Under the pieces are notes generated by a model. It did not search any database. It was given only the letters and a program-made list of their open reading frames with translations, and was not told the origin of the DNA. The position numbers and the translations under genes were made by a program. A stretch of 64,000 nt of DNA. It comes from Pedobacter sp. SYSU D00535 (GTDB taxonomy: Bacteria > Bacteroidota > Bacteroidia > Sphingobacteriales > Sphingobacteriaceae). The stretch spans positions 1-64,000 of the forward strand of contig NZ_JAFEWD010000006.1 of the NCBI RefSeq assembly GCF_017355855.1, written 5' to 3'. Below, piece by piece: positions 1 to 9,860 of this stretch (position 1 is its first letter; each line of letters begins with the position of its first letter).

Positions 1-3000
1 GCAGCGGGAACTTACACAGTAGTGATTACGGATGCCAATAGTTGTACAGGTACAGTAACGGTAGCGGTAACGCAGCCGACTGCACCAGTCTCAGGCAGTA
101 CCGTAGTGACGAGTGTTTCTACCTATGGTGGTGCAAATGGGGCTATTAACCTCACGCCTAATGGAGGAACACCTCCATACACATATAATTGGGGAAGTAG
201 CGTTACCACTGAAGATCGTACCGGACTTGCGGCGGGATCTTATACTGTTATAATAACTGACAACAATGGTTGCACAGGAACAGTAACAGCATCTGTAACT
301 CAACCTTCTCCTTCCGTATCATCAATTGTGCGGACTTCTGGAAATTCTACCAATACGGTAGCTGATTTTACAGTAACCTTTGGGACCAGTGTAACGGGAG
401 TCGACGCAACAGACTTTACTTTAAGTGTAACAGGTGATGTGACAGGAACTATTGGTACACCTACTGGTTCAGGAACAACCTGGGCCGTTCCGGTAACTTC
501 AATTAGTGGAAACGGAACATTGCGTCTTGATTTTACCGGCCTTACAGGCGTAACTCCTAATATGAGTTCCGCATACACAAGCGGTGAGGTTTATACAATT
601 GACAACACGGCGCCTGTTCTAACAGCAGTAGCTATTTCATCTAACAATACCAATACCTCATTGGCTAAAGTGGGAGATGTGGTAACAGTAAGCTTCACAT
701 CGAGTGAAACTCTTGCTACTCCTTCAGTTAGTATCGCAGGACAGACAGCAACGGTAACTAATGTTTCAGGTAACGACTGGAAGGCTAGCTATACAATGAC
801 ATCAACCGATGCAGAAGGAAACGTTCCGTTCAGCATCAGTTACTCAGATCTTGCAGGTAACGTTGGAACAACAGTTAACAGCGGAACAGGATCGGTAACT
901 TTTGACAGAACTTTACCGACGCTAAGCGGGGTAACGATAGCATCAAGCAATACCAATACTTCACTAGCTAAAGTAGGAGATGTAGTAACAGTAACTTTCA
1001 GCTCCAGTGAAACTGTCGCTACCCCATCCGTTAGTATCGCAGGTCAAACCGCAAGCGTGACGAATATTTCGGGTAACGACTGGAAGGCTACCTATACAAT
1101 GACTTCCACGGATGCAGAAGGTACAGTGCCATTCAATATCAGCTTCTCAGATCTTGCAGGTAATGCAGGAACTGCAGTAAACAGTGGAACAGGATCAGTA
1201 ACTTTCGACAGAGCTGTACCAACGCTAAGCGGAGTAACAATCGCATCAAATAACACCAATACTTCACTGGCAAAAGAGGGAGATGTGGTAACAGTAAGCT
1301 TCACTTCCAGTGAAACGATCGCAAGCCCTTCAGTTAGTATTGCCACAAATGCAGCAACCGTAACAAACGTTTCGGGTAACGACTGGAAGGCTACGTATAC
1401 GATGACATCTACGGATGCAGAAGGAAGCGTTCCGTTCAGCATCAGCTTCTCGGATCTTTCAGGTAATGCAGGAACTACGGTAAGCAGCGGAACAGGATCA
1501 GTAACGTTTGATAAAACTACACCGACGCTAAGTGGGGTGACGATCGCATCAAATAATGCGAACAATGAGCTTGCTAAAGTAGGAGATGTGGTAACAGTAA
1601 GCTTCACATCGAGTGAAACAGTTGCCACCCCTTCAGTTAGTATCGCAGGACAGACAGCAACGGTAACAAATGTTTCAGGTAACGACTGGAAGGCTAGCTA
1701 TACAATGGCACTCACAGATGCAGAAGGAAACGTTCCATTCAGCATCAGTTACTCGGATCTGGCAGGCAATGCTGGAACAACAGTTAACAGCGGAACAGGA
1801 TCGGTAACTTTTGACAGAACCTTACCAACCCTAAGCGGGGTAACCATAGCATCAAGCAATACCAATACTTCATTAGCTAAAGTAGGAGATGTAGTAACAG
1901 TTAGCTTCACATCGAGTGAAACTCTTGCTACTCCTTCAGTTAGTATCGCAGGTCAAACCGCAAGCGTGACGAATATTTCTGGTAACGACTGGAAGGCTAC
2001 CTATACAATGACTTCCGCGGATGCAGAAGGGAATGTGCCATTCAATATCAGCTTCTCAGATCTTGCAGGTAATGCAGGAACTGCAGTAAACAGTGGAACA
2101 GGATCAGTAACTTTCGACAGAGCTGTACCAACGCTAAGCGGAGTAACAATAGCATCAAATAATACCAATACTTCATTAGCGAAAGTGGGAGATGTGGTAA
2201 CGGTAAGCTTCACTTCCAGTGAAACCATCGCTACTCCTTCAGTGACGATCGCAACACAAACAGCAAGCGTAACGAATGTTTCCGGTAACGACTGGAAAGC
2301 TACGTATACGATGACATCTACGGATGCAGAAGGTAATGTTCCATTCAGCATCAGCTTCTCGGATCTTTCAGGTAATGCAGGAACTACGGTAAGCAGTGGA
2401 ACAGGATCCGTAACGTTTGATAAAACTACGCCAACACTAAGTGGGGTGACGATCGCATCAAATAATGCGAACAATGAACTGGCTAAAGTAGGAGATGTCG
2501 TAACAGTAAGCTTCACATCGAGTGAAACAGTTGCCACCCCTTCAGTTAGTATCGCAGGACAGACAGCAACGGTAACAAATGTTTCAGGTAACGACTGGAA
2601 GGCTAGCTATACAATGGCACTCACAGATGCAGAAGGAAACGTTCCGTTCAGCATCAGTTACTCAGATCTTGCAGGTAACCCAGGAACAACAGTTAACAGC
2701 GGAACAGGATCGGTAACTTTTGACAGAACCTTACCGACGCTAAGCGGGGTAACCATAGCATCAAGCAATACCAATACTTCACTAGCTAAAGTAGGAGATG
2801 TAGTAACAGTAACTTTCAGCTCCAGTGAAACTGTCGCTACCCCATCCGTTAGTATCGCAGGTCAAACCGCAAGCGTGACGAATATTTCGGGTAACGACTG
2901 GAAGGCGACCTATACAATGACTTCCACGGATGCAGAAGGTACAGTGGCATTCAATATCAGTTTCTCAGATCTTGCAGGTAATGCAGGAACTGCAGTAAAC

Positions 3001-6000
3001 AGTGGAACAGGCTCAGTAACTTTCGACAGAGCTGTACCAACGCTAAGCGGAGTAACAATAGCATCAAATAATACCAATACTTCACTTGCAAAAGTGGGAG
3101 ATGTGGTAACAGTGAGCTTCACATCGAGTGAAACCATCGCTACTCCTTCAGTGACGATCGCAACACAAACAGCAAGCGTAACGAATGTTTCCGGTAACGA
3201 CTGGAAAGCTACGTATACGATGACATCTACGGATGCAGAAGGAAGCGTTCCGTTCAGCATCAGCTTCTCGGATCTTTCAGGTAATGCAGGAACTACGGTA
3301 AGCAGCGGAACAGGATCAGTAACGTTTGATAAAACTACGCCAACACTAAGTGGGGTGACGATCGCATCAAATAATGCGAACAATGCACTTGCTAAAGTAG
3401 GAGATGCGGTAACAGTAAGCTTCACATCGAGTGAAACAGTTGCCACCCCTTCAGTTAGTATCGCAGGACAAGCGGCAACGGTAACAAATGTTGGAGGCAA
3501 CGACTGGAAGGCTACCTACACCATGGCATCCACAGATGCAGAAGGAACTGTGTTATTCAACATCAGCTACTCTGATCTGGCAGGTAATGCAGGAACAGCG
3601 GTGACCAGTGCAACAGGATCGGTAACTTTCGACAAGACGGCGCCACTTACTCCAACCGGGCTAGCTGCTGCCTCTAAGGATACAGAGATTGATTTAAGCT
3701 GGAATGCAAATACAGAATCTGATCTCAGCAGATACAGGATCTATGCAGGAACGAGTCCGGCTCCAGCCAGTCTGTTGACAGAAATTGCTGCAGGAACTAC
3801 TTCGTATACTCATACAAGCTTAACTAATGGCACCGTGTATTATTATAATATCCGCGCCGTTGATCATGCGGGAAATGAAAGCAGTGTGAGCACAGACGTC
3901 AGTTCCGTGCCGAAGGCGAACCAAACTATTACATTCAACACGATAGCTACCAAAACTTACGGTGACTTAGCGTTTACACTCGGTAATGCAAATAGCTCCG
4001 CAGGCTTAACCGTAACGTATACGGCAGCTGATCCGTCGGTAGTAGCTATCAGTGGAAATACAGCAACAATCCTGAAGGCGGGAAGTACGCAGATCACCGC
4101 AAGTCAGCCAGGAAGCGGCAGTTATAATGCTGCGCCGGACGTAGTGCAGACCTTGACAGTAAATCAAAAAGGGCTGGTCATTGTGAATACCGACCGTTCA
4201 AAAACGTATGGAGAGACTTTGACGGATGGCGACTTTGCAGGTAGTATTACCGGGGTAGTAAGCGGAGATAATATCACCGTCGCCCGAAATAGTACAGGAG
4301 CAACAGCAACTGCAGTTGTGGGTACTACTTATCCGATCGTGGCTACCATCAGTGATCCCGGAAACAAACTGGCAAATTATACTGTGACCAATACAAACGG
4401 AGTACTTACAATTAACAAGGCTTCCCTGGTGATTGTAAATACGGACCGTTCAAAGGTGTACGGCGACGTTTTAACAGATGCCGATTTTGCAGGTAGTCTA
4501 TCGGGGGTGGTTGCAGGTGATGATATTACCATTACACGAAGCAGTACGGGTGCGGACGTGCAGGCGAATGCGAACGCTACTTACCCAATTGTCGCATCCA
4601 TTAATGACCCGGATAATCGTGTTGCAAACTACACGGTTACCAACCTGGATGGAACGTTGACCGTTAACAGGAAAAACCTGACAGTTACGAATACGGATCG
4701 CAGCAAAACCTATGGAGAAGAATTAACTAACGGTGATTTTGCAGGAACAGTTACAGGTATTGTTAGTGGCGACAACATCACGATTACTAGAAACAGTATA
4801 GGTGCTGCGCCAACAGCTGCTGCAGGAAACACTTATCCGATTGTTGCTACTATTAACGATCCGGGAAGCAGAATTGCCAACTATAACGTTAGCAATGCAA
4901 ATGCGACCTTGACGGTAGATCGGAAACTGTTAACCATCACTGCAGATAACAAGACGAAGTTCCAGGGCTTGCCACTGCCGGCTTTCTCAGCCAGCTACAG
5001 CGGCTTTGTAAATGGGGAAACCAGTGCGGTACTGACAACTCAGCCATCTTTCTCAACTACGGCAGATCCAATGTCTCCTCAGGGAACATACCCGATTGTA
5101 GTAAGCGGAGCAACAGCTGCCAACTACACTATCACTCATGTAAACGGAGTGCTAACGGTTACACCAGGTTTCCCAACCAGCATTACACTGGCAGCAGCTA
5201 CAGTATTTGAAAATGCTGCAGCAGGAACATTGGCCGGAACACTAAGCTCGACTTCTGATGATCCGAGCACTAGCTTCAAATACGAACTGGTAGCGGGAGC
5301 TGGAGATACAGATAATGGTTTGTTTGAGATCGCGAGCGGAAGCAACCAGATCAGAACGAAAGCACCGTTGAACTTCGAGAACAAAGCAAACTATAAAGTG
5401 CGAGTACGCTCAATTGCTCAGAACAGTATGTTGCATTTAGACAGGGAGTTCACGATTGCTATCAATAACGTGAACGAAGCACCTACTATCGATGCCCTGG
5501 CTAACTCGACGATCTGTTACACTTCAGCACAGCAAATTGTGCCTCTGAGCAACATTACGCCGGGACCGGATGCGAATGAAACTACAGCAGTCTCGGTAAG
5601 TTCGAGCAACAACAGCTTGTTTGAAGTACTTTCGGTGACTCAAGCTACTGCAAACGGAACAGCACAGTTGCGCTATAAACTGGCAGCAAATGCCAGCGGA
5701 ACAGCAGTAATAACAGTGCTGGTGCAGGATAACGGCGGTATAGCTAACGGAGGAGTAGACTTCAAGGCAGTAAGCTTTACCCTAAGCGTGAATCCGCTTC
5801 CGGTAATAGCTATTACTTCTAACAAAGGCACCAGTCTTTCAAAGGGAGAAGTAGCGGTACTGAAAGCAGATGTGTCGGTAGCAAACAATGGCTTAACGTA
5901 TAGCTGGAGCAATGCAAACGGCATCCTGAGCGGACAGAATACGCAGAACTTGACAGTTCGTCCAAGCGAGACAACTACGTACACAGTAACGGTAACCAAT

Positions 6001-6324
6001 GCCAACGGCTGCGTAAGCACCCAAAGCATTACCATCGAAGTACTGGCCGACTACAAAGTTGTAAACGGAACCAACATCCTGACACCAAACGGTGACGGGG
6101 TGAACGACAACTTCGTGATCCGCAACATCGATATGTACCCGAACAACGTGGTGAAGATCTTCGACAGAGCAGGTAGACTAATGTACAGTAAGTCCAGCTA
6201 CGGCAACGACTGGGGCGGAACCTTTAACGGCTCCCCATTAGCCGAAGACACCTACTACTACATTGTAGACTTCGGTCCGGGTGCTGAGAAGATCAAAGGA
6301 TTTATCACGATAGTGAGAGATTAA
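1..6324 (+). CDS. Giant type IX-secreted adhesin 1 (5' partial)
   Basis: The reading frame is open from base 1 in phase 1, so the true start and signal peptide lie upstream. Domains in order: SprB-like repeats to about base 306 (pattern GTYTVVITDANSC), one Ig-like domain, ten Ig-like repeats of exactly 101 residues (607-3636), a fibronectin type III domain (about 3637-3920), an Ig-like segment, three MBG/YDG-type repeats with KTYGE or KVYGD motifs (about 4171-4925), an MBG_2-like domain, then the part shared with the other three adhesins (5170-6324): a cadherin-like segment, a domain starting TICYT, a PKD/Ig-like segment and the CHU_C sorting domain (TPNGDGVNDNF, KIFDRAGR, GFITIVRD). In the family such C-termini send proteins through the type IX system to the cell surface. 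Adhesion is inferred from architecture; no ligand can be named. The SprF-like gene at 6764 is its presumed export partner. Confidence 0.93.
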   Translation, partial: AAGTYTVVITDANSCTGTVTVAVTQPTAPVSGSTVVTSVSTYGGANGAINLTPNGGTPPYTYNWGSSVTTEDRTGLAAGSYTVIITDNNGCTGTVTASVTQPSPSVSSIVRTSGNSTNTVADFTVTFGTSVTGVDATDFTLSVTGDVTGTIGTPTGSGTTWAVPVTSISGNGTLRLDFTGLTGVTPNMSSAYTSGEVYTIDNTAPVLTAVAISSNNTNTSLAKVGDVVTVSFTSSETLATPSVSIAGQTATVTNVSGNDWKASYTMTSTDAEGNVPFSISYSDLAGNVGTTVNSGTGSVTFDRTLPTLSGVTIASSNTNTSLAKVGDVVTVTFSSSETVATPSVSIAGQTASVTNISGNDWKATYTMTSTDAEGTVPFNISFSDLAGNAGTAVNSGTGSVTFDRAVPTLSGVTIASNNTNTSLAKEGDVVTVSFTSSETIASPSVSIATNAATVTNVSGNDWKATYTMTSTDAEGSVPFSISFSDLSGNAGTTVSSGTGSVTFDKTTPTLSGVTIASNNANNELAKVGDVVTVSFTSSETVATPSVSIAGQTATVTNVSGNDWKASYTMALTDAEGNVPFSISYSDLAGNAGTTVNSGTGSVTFDRTLPTLSGVTIASSNTNTSLAKVGDVVTVSFTSSETLATPSVSIAGQTASVTNISGNDWKATYTMTSADAEGNVPFNISFSDLAGNAGTAVNSGTGSVTFDRAVPTLSGVTIASNNTNTSLAKVGDVVTVSFTSSETIATPSVTIATQTASVTNVSGNDWKATYTMTSTDAEGNVPFSISFSDLSGNAGTTVSSGTGSVTFDKTTPTLSGVTIASNNANNELAKVGDVVTVSFTSSETVATPSVSIAGQTATVTNVSGNDWKASYTMALTDAEGNVPFSISYSDLAGNPGTTVNSGTGSVTFDRTLPTLSGVTIASSNTNTSLAKVGDVVTVTFSSSETVATPSVSIAGQTASVTNISGNDWKATYTMTSTDAEGTVAFNISFSDLAGNAGTAVNSGTGSVTFDRAVPTLSGVTIASNNTNTSLAKVGDVVTVSFTSSETIATPSVTIATQTASVTNVSGNDWKATYTMTSTDAEGSVPFSISFSDLSGNAGTTVSSGTGSVTFDKTTPTLSGVTIASNNANNALAKVGDAVTVSFTSSETVATPSVSIAGQAATVTNVGGNDWKATYTMASTDAEGTVLFNISYSDLAGNAGTAVTSATGSVTFDKTAPLTPTGLAAASKDTEIDLSWNANTESDLSRYRIYAGTSPAPASLLTEIAAGTTSYTHTSLTNGTVYYYNIRAVDHAGNESSVSTDVSSVPKANQTITFNTIATKTYGDLAFTLGNANSSAGLTVTYTAADPSVVAISGNTATILKAGSTQITASQPGSGSYNAAPDVVQTLTVNQKGLVIVNTDRSKTYGETLTDGDFAGSITGVVSGDNITVARNSTGATATAVVGTTYPIVATISDPGNKLANYTVTNTNGVLTINKASLVIVNTDRSKVYGDVLTDADFAGSLSGVVAGDDITITRSSTGADVQANANATYPIVASINDPDNRVANYTVTNLDGTLTVNRKNLTVTNTDRSKTYGEELTNGDFAGTVTGIVSGDNITITRNSIGAAPTAAAGNTYPIVATINDPGSRIANYNVSNANATLTVDRKLLTITADNKTKFQGLPLPAFSASYSGFVNGETSAVLTTQPSFSTTADPMSPQGTYPIVVSGATAANYTITHVNGVLTVTPGFPTSITLAAATVFENAAAGTLAGTLSSTSDDPSTSFKYELVAGAGDTDNGLFEIASGSNQIRTKAPLNFENKANYKVRVRSIAQNSMLHLDREFTIAINNVNEAPTIDALANSTICYTSAQQIVPLSNITPGPDANETTAVSVSSSNNSLFEVLSVTQATANGTAQLRYKLAANASGTAVITVLVQDNGGIANGGVDFKAVSFTLSVNPLPVIAITSNKGTSLSKGEVAVLKADVSVANNGLTYSWSNANGILSGQNTQNLTVRPSETTTYTVTVTNANGCVSTQSITIEVLADYKVVNGTNILTPNGDGVNDNFVIRNIDMYPNNVVKIFDRAGRLMYSKSSYGNDWGGTFNGSPLAEDTYYYIVDFGPGAEKIKGFITIVRD
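607..3636 (+). repeat. Ten tandem 303-bp Ig-like repeats with a three-unit higher-order period
   Basis: Ten in-frame units of exactly 303 bp start at 607, 910, 1213, 1516, 1819, 2122, 2425, 2728, 3031 and 3334. Each has a core such as SLAKVGDVVTVSFTSSET and ends GSVTFD. By sequence variant the order is A-B-C-D-B-C-D-B-C-D, so a 909-bp block of three units has been copied as a whole. Base identity between equivalent units is very high, which points to recent duplication or conversion. Confidence 0.93.
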
Positions 6325-6427
6325 GAGGAAGGTTAAAGGGAAAAGGTAAAAGGGAGGGGCGCCAGACGGCCCTCCCAATATCCGGGCCAATAAACTTCCT
6401 TGACCTAACAATAAAAAGGGATTAAAA

Positions 6428-6763
6428 GGAGAAAAGATCGAGTTACACACAAAAGCTGATCGGAGGGGAGGACTTCCCTCAGTGCCGGAAAGATTTTGAG
6501 ATCAGCAGGCCCGGGAGCAAGGAAAAGGGCCTTGGCTGGTTTATTGAGCGATCGTATTATTTCAAATTGCCTCAATGAACTCCCTTCGGTCGGTTTCCGA
6601 AGCCCCGGCATAGCGAAGGGGAAAAGCAGGCGCAGCCCTGAGCGCTGATGTCAAAATGCGGGAGCGCCCTGAGCGAAAAGGCACCTTGGGAAGTCCTTGA
6701 ATTTTTGGTTCCTTTTGTTTCAAGACAAAAGGAACAGAAGCAACAAATAGGTATCACACAAGA
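6428..6763. repeat. Conserved intergenic repeat, copy 1
   Basis: It is shared almost base for base with 15059-15339 and, up to the final hairpin, with 21526-21749. Landmarks are a GAGGG/CCCTC hairpin near the start, the run GTGCCGGAAAGATTTTGAG, and CACCTTGGGAAGTCC before the terminal hairpin. This copy carries the roughly 50-bp insertion. Each copy sits between an adhesin and its SprF-like gene. Confidence 0.8.
6708..6735. repeat. Hairpin upstream of SprF-like gene 1
   Basis: An 11-bp perfect stem (GTTCCTTTTGT with ACAAAAGGAAC) closes the loop TTCAAG. It ends 28 bases before the ATG at 6764. All four modules have a hairpin at this place with the loop core TCAAG but different stems. It could act as an RNA structure, an attenuator or a dispersed palindromic repeat; the sequence does not decide. 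Confidence 0.75.
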
Positions 6764-7693
6764 ATGAAAACATTAAAAAATATCATCAGCAAAGCAGGGA
6801 GCCTCTCCCTGCTCCTGATCACTACCTTAACAGCAAACGAAGCGAACGCTCAACTTAACCCGCTTGGCGCTACTTACTACCAGAACCCTTACATCCTCAA
6901 CCCTGCAATGGCAGGAACAGAGCAGGGCGTACAACTGGATCTGGCAGCAAGACAACAATGGAGCGTATTGCCGGGAGCACCCAAAACACAGTCGATCACG
7001 GCAGTGTACGGATCAGGTAAGAAAACTGGATTAGGACTGAACCTTTATAATGACGAGGCCGGACTAATTAAAAACACCCGGGTTTCGGCCAGCTATGCTT
7101 ACCATTTGCCGCTAAACAGCGAAGGCCAGCACCTGAGCTTCGGCGTATCTTTAGGACTGATGTACGAACGCATTATGAACGACCAGATGGACGGAGATCA
7201 GAACGACCTATCGATAAGCCGCTTTCAGCAACGGGAAACCTTTATCGACGGAGATTTCGGAGCAGCTTATGTTGGCAACAGGTTAACCGCTCAGTTTGCC
7301 CTTCCTAACCTCAAGTCGTTCTTTCAGCAGGAAGAAGCACAGGGCAGTCAGCTGGTAGACCGTTCCGGCTATTTTGCTTCGTTAAGCTATAAGTTCAGCT
7401 TCCCGAATGCAGTAGACGGCTTGGGACTGGAACCTACCTTCCGCTACCGGGATATTAAAGGACTGGATAATATCATGGATATCGGTACCAACATCACCCT
7501 GGCTAAAGAGCAGGTGAATGTACTGATGATGTATCACACTACCGAAAGCTTTTCAGTAGGGATGGGCGTTAAAGCTACACCAGCTATCCGTATCCACGGG
7601 ATGTACACTTCAGGAACTGCAGACCTTGCCGGTAACACCAACGGTAACTTTGAGCTGAATCTGAAGCTGAACCTGTCGAAGTTAAAAAAGTAA
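6764..7693 (+). CDS. PorP/SprF-family type IX outer-membrane protein, copy 1
   Basis: This 309-residue protein has a signal peptide ending about ANEANA before QLNPLG. The mature start with YYQNPYILNPAMAG is typical of the PorP/SprF family, predicted beta-barrel outer-membrane proteins. In Flavobacterium johnsoniae, SprF is needed to export the adhesin SprB, and type B sorted proteins generally need a cognate SprF-like partner. Its place directly after a CHU_C adhesin fits that role. It is almost identical to the proteins at 15340, 21819 and 30295; a visible difference is TTESFS where the others have TTQSMS. The start is fixed by the signal peptide. Confidence 0.93.
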   Translation: MKTLKNIISKAGSLSLLLITTLTANEANAQLNPLGATYYQNPYILNPAMAGTEQGVQLDLAARQQWSVLPGAPKTQSITAVYGSGKKTGLGLNLYNDEAGLIKNTRVSASYAYHLPLNSEGQHLSFGVSLGLMYERIMNDQMDGDQNDLSISRFQQRETFIDGDFGAAYVGNRLTAQFALPNLKSFFQQEEAQGSQLVDRSGYFASLSYKFSFPNAVDGLGLEPTFRYRDIKGLDNIMDIGTNITLAKEQVNVLMMYHTTESFSVGMGVKATPAIRIHGMYTSGTADLAGNTNGNFELNLKLNLSKLKK

Positions 7694-7724
7694 GACCGAT
7701 AAGGTTTAGTGGTTAAAAAAATGA

Positions 7725-7754
7725 GCCTTTTACAGCAATGTAAGGGGCTTTTTT
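7725..7754 (+). terminator. Intrinsic terminator of module 1
   Basis: A 10-bp stem (GCCTTTTACA with TGTAAGGGGC, two G-U pairs) has a GCAA tetraloop and is followed by six T. The same terminator follows all four SprF-like genes with only G-U-compatible stem changes. Confidence 0.9.
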
Positions 7755-7772
7755 GATTTTAAGCAGGAGATA

Positions 7773-7803
7773 GTGGCAGGATGGCTTGGAGCCGTCCGAT
7801 CAC
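7773..7803. repeat. 31-bp palindromic element, copy 1 (degraded)
   Basis: It matches the consensus stem GTGGTCGGATGGCT / AGCCGTCCGATCAC, but its left arm reads GTGGCAGGATGGCT and so pairs less well. It lies just after the module 1 terminator. Other copies are at 16306, 16392, 31285 and 31402. Confidence 0.7.
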
Positions 7804-8154
7804 TAATGCTCTCATCTTTGAACCACCTATGAAAAAGAAACTTGAGGCTCTTAGAGATTGAAGCTTTTTAATACGATAAACAATTATCGGGGGGACTCGA
7901 TATGACGATTATTCTAGCGAGAAGTAGGTCATAAAAAAGTATTATTTGTTGTAACATACAATAAGGGTCTCCGTAAAAGACAGCATTGTTAACAGACGTC
8001 CTGTTTGTTGTGAAGGTATGATGAATGTGTGGAAGTGGCTCTACTTTTTCCCATTCTTTTTAACGTAAAGCATTTTGACTGAGGAGGATTAATTTCTTTC
8101 CAGTCTGACAGATCTGTGTCCTGTTCGCACGGTGCGGTTTTGATTTGTTGAATT

Positions 8155-9837
8155 TTGACTCTTAACGTGGAGAATTTAATAACATTTATAAGGTCGGGGA
8201 ATTCCGGGGAAGCGCTGTCTGGTCGGCCGAATTCAACTCACCAAGGGGGAGTAGCAAGCCTGACAGGCCCTAAGTCCTCTTTGTCCATTTCCTCATCTGG
8301 TTTTAAGAAGTATTCCAAAACTCTGATAATACTTGCAGCCGCTGTTTTAACATCGGTTTCTTTGATTTATGTGAGTTTCGTACCTATAGTGCCAGCTATT
8401 GCACTCCTCCTTTTTCTGGAAATAAAATTGTCCTCGGGGAAGGAAAGCTTCCGCACGGGCCTGCTTTATGGCACAGTATCATCACTGATTCTTAATTATT
8501 GGATGATTGCGGTTGTAACGAACTACGCTAAGGGGAGCGTTCTGCTAGCCCTGCTGTGTTACTTTGGATCGTCCCTAATATTGGGTCTGTTTTTCGGGCT
8601 GCAATTTTATTTAAGTGTCATGCTGACGTCGGCAGAAGCCGGAAGACTTTCTCAGCTAATAAATGCACTCACAACCGCAGCCGTATGGGTTGGATTTGAG
8701 ATTCTAAGGTCTTCTTTGTTTAGTGCATTACCCTGGCTAGGTTTTACAGTAGGTGTAACATATGGAAGGAGTCTCTATTTAATCCAGCTAGCTGCATTCG
8801 GCCAGGTATTTATACTGTCTTTTATGACTGTAGTGATTGCCTATTATTTAGCATCCGCTTTTCTTTTGAAACGATGGGTGTTCGCCACGGTGTCAGCAGG
8901 CTTAATCGCTTTTCAACTCTGCCTAGGCTATTTGCTATATAATAGTGTATCTGCACAAACAGCCGGTTTCTACAAAGACAGCTTTTCGGTAACCCTTGCA
9001 ATGCCGGGGCTTAATCCTTCTACCGTGTGGGATGAGGGTTCGGCAAATAACCTCGTCTCGCATTTGTTTGCCTTAAACCAAAAGGCGGCAGCTACTAAGC
9101 CGGATTTGATCGTATGGACAGAAACAGTTGTACCCTGGACCTATGCTCCCCAGGATGATTTCATAAACGAGCTGGCGCAGACAACTGCGAAAGAAAAATG
9201 CTTCACTCTTATAGGAATGAATACCGCACAACATCCGTCTCAGGGTACGATAGCAAACTCTGTGTATTTCCTAAATCCTTCGGGAAGTAGTGAAGCGCGA
9301 TATGATAAACAAGACTTGCTTGGCGTAGTTGAAAAGCCGCTTTTGACGGAAGAAGGTGGAATTATCCTTCCCTTCCTAAGTAGTTACGACTTAAAGATGG
9401 CCGCTGGAGCAAACAAAGGACCAATACAAATGCCATGGGGTAAAGCGGGAATAATGCTTTGCAACGAGTCCACAAATCCATTTCTCGCCTTTGGTTTAGT
9501 TAGCGAAGGTGCGAAGTACCTGATAAATGTTGGAAATGATGGTTGGTTTTCCGATTGCTTCATCACCCGCCAGCACTTCTACAACAACCGGCTGAGGGCG
9601 GTAGAAAACAGGAAGGATCTAATAGTGAATAACAATATGGGTTTCTGCGGGGTGATTCGGGCGAATGGTGAAATTGTAAGTGAGACAGATGGAAAAAACG
9701 CCGGGACTCTCACAGCTAATATTTATCCCAATAACCTTGCTCCTGTAAGTAGTAGCATTTTCAAACTATTCCTTGCTGGGATTCTATTATTTCCGGTTTT
9801 TAATTTATTCAAGCGCTTATTAAATAAATCCAAATAG
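8155..9837 (+). CDS. lnt: Apolipoprotein N-acyltransferase homologue
   Basis: Lnt adds the third acyl chain to the N-terminal cysteine of lipoproteins in the inner membrane. Here several hydrophobic segments (about residues 55-270) precede a carbon-nitrogen-hydrolase domain. The family triad is visible as Glu323 (WTETVVPW), Lys385 (YDKQDLLG) and Cys436 (GIMLCNES), followed by NVGNDGWF. At up to 560 residues it is slightly long. The start is unsure: the frame opens at 8152, the first candidate codon is TTG at 8155, GTG at 8167 is another, and there is no ATG in the first hundred codons. The N-terminal 45 residues look disordered and may not be translated. The gap to adhesin 2 is 23 bp, which suggests one transcript. 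Whether this is the cell's housekeeping Lnt or an extra copy serving the surface island cannot be told. Confidence 0.85.
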   Translation: MTLNVENLITFIRSGNSGEALSGRPNSTHQGGVASLTGPKSSLSISSSGFKKYSKTLIILAAAVLTSVSLIYVSFVPIVPAIALLLFLEIKLSSGKESFRTGLLYGTVSSLILNYWMIAVVTNYAKGSVLLALLCYFGSSLILGLFFGLQFYLSVMLTSAEAGRLSQLINALTTAAVWVGFEILRSSLFSALPWLGFTVGVTYGRSLYLIQLAAFGQVFILSFMTVVIAYYLASAFLLKRWVFATVSAGLIAFQLCLGYLLYNSVSAQTAGFYKDSFSVTLAMPGLNPSTVWDEGSANNLVSHLFALNQKAAATKPDLIVWTETVVPWTYAPQDDFINELAQTTAKEKCFTLIGMNTAQHPSQGTIANSVYFLNPSGSSEARYDKQDLLGVVEKPLLTEEGGIILPFLSSYDLKMAAGANKGPIQMPWGKAGIMLCNESTNPFLAFGLVSEGAKYLINVGNDGWFSDCFITRQHFYNNRLRAVENRKDLIVNNNMGFCGVIRANGEIVSETDGKNAGTLTANIYPNNLAPVSSSIFKLFLAGILLFPVFNLFKRLLNKSK

Positions 9838-9860
9838 TTAAACAAACAAAAAAAGCAAGT

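Larger units (their letters stand above)
6325..6763. other. Intergenic region between adhesin 1 and its SprF-like gene
   Basis: No gene is supported here. Just after the adhesin stop lies a GC-rich hairpin (GGGAGGG at 6352-6358 with CCCTCCC at 6370-6376) without a T-tract. A segment shared with the adhesin 2 and 3 intergenic regions runs from about 6428 to 6763. It contains about 50 extra bases (about 6543-6594) that are absent from the other copies; these carry their own inverted repeat ATTGAG/CTCAAT. A strong hairpin lies at 6708-6735, 28 bases before the next ATG. Confidence 0.7.
7694..8154. other. Intergenic region between module 1 and the lnt homologue
   Basis: It holds the module terminator (7725-7754) and a degraded copy of the 31-bp palindrome (7773-7803). 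The rest (7804-8154) has no convincing gene. A 16-codon ORF at 8018-8068 (MMNVWKWLYFFPFFLT) could be a leader peptide but has no further support. No exact TAnnTTTG promoter box was recognised. Confidence 0.6.

Noticed and set aside
1092-3500. Long minus-strand frames of 178-196 codons inside the adhesin 1 repeats
   Set aside because: They recur every 909 bp because the repeat does, are antisense to a clear coding repeat and resemble nothing.
6572-6757. Minus-strand frames conserved in the three intergenic repeats (also 15109-15333 and 21576-21764)
   Set aside because: The DNA repeat itself is conserved; the frames differ in length, have no ribosome-binding site and run through the hairpin.
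8018-8068. A 16-codon hydrophobic leader-like frame upstream of lnt
   Set aside because: Too short to distinguish from chance and no attenuator hairpin follows it.
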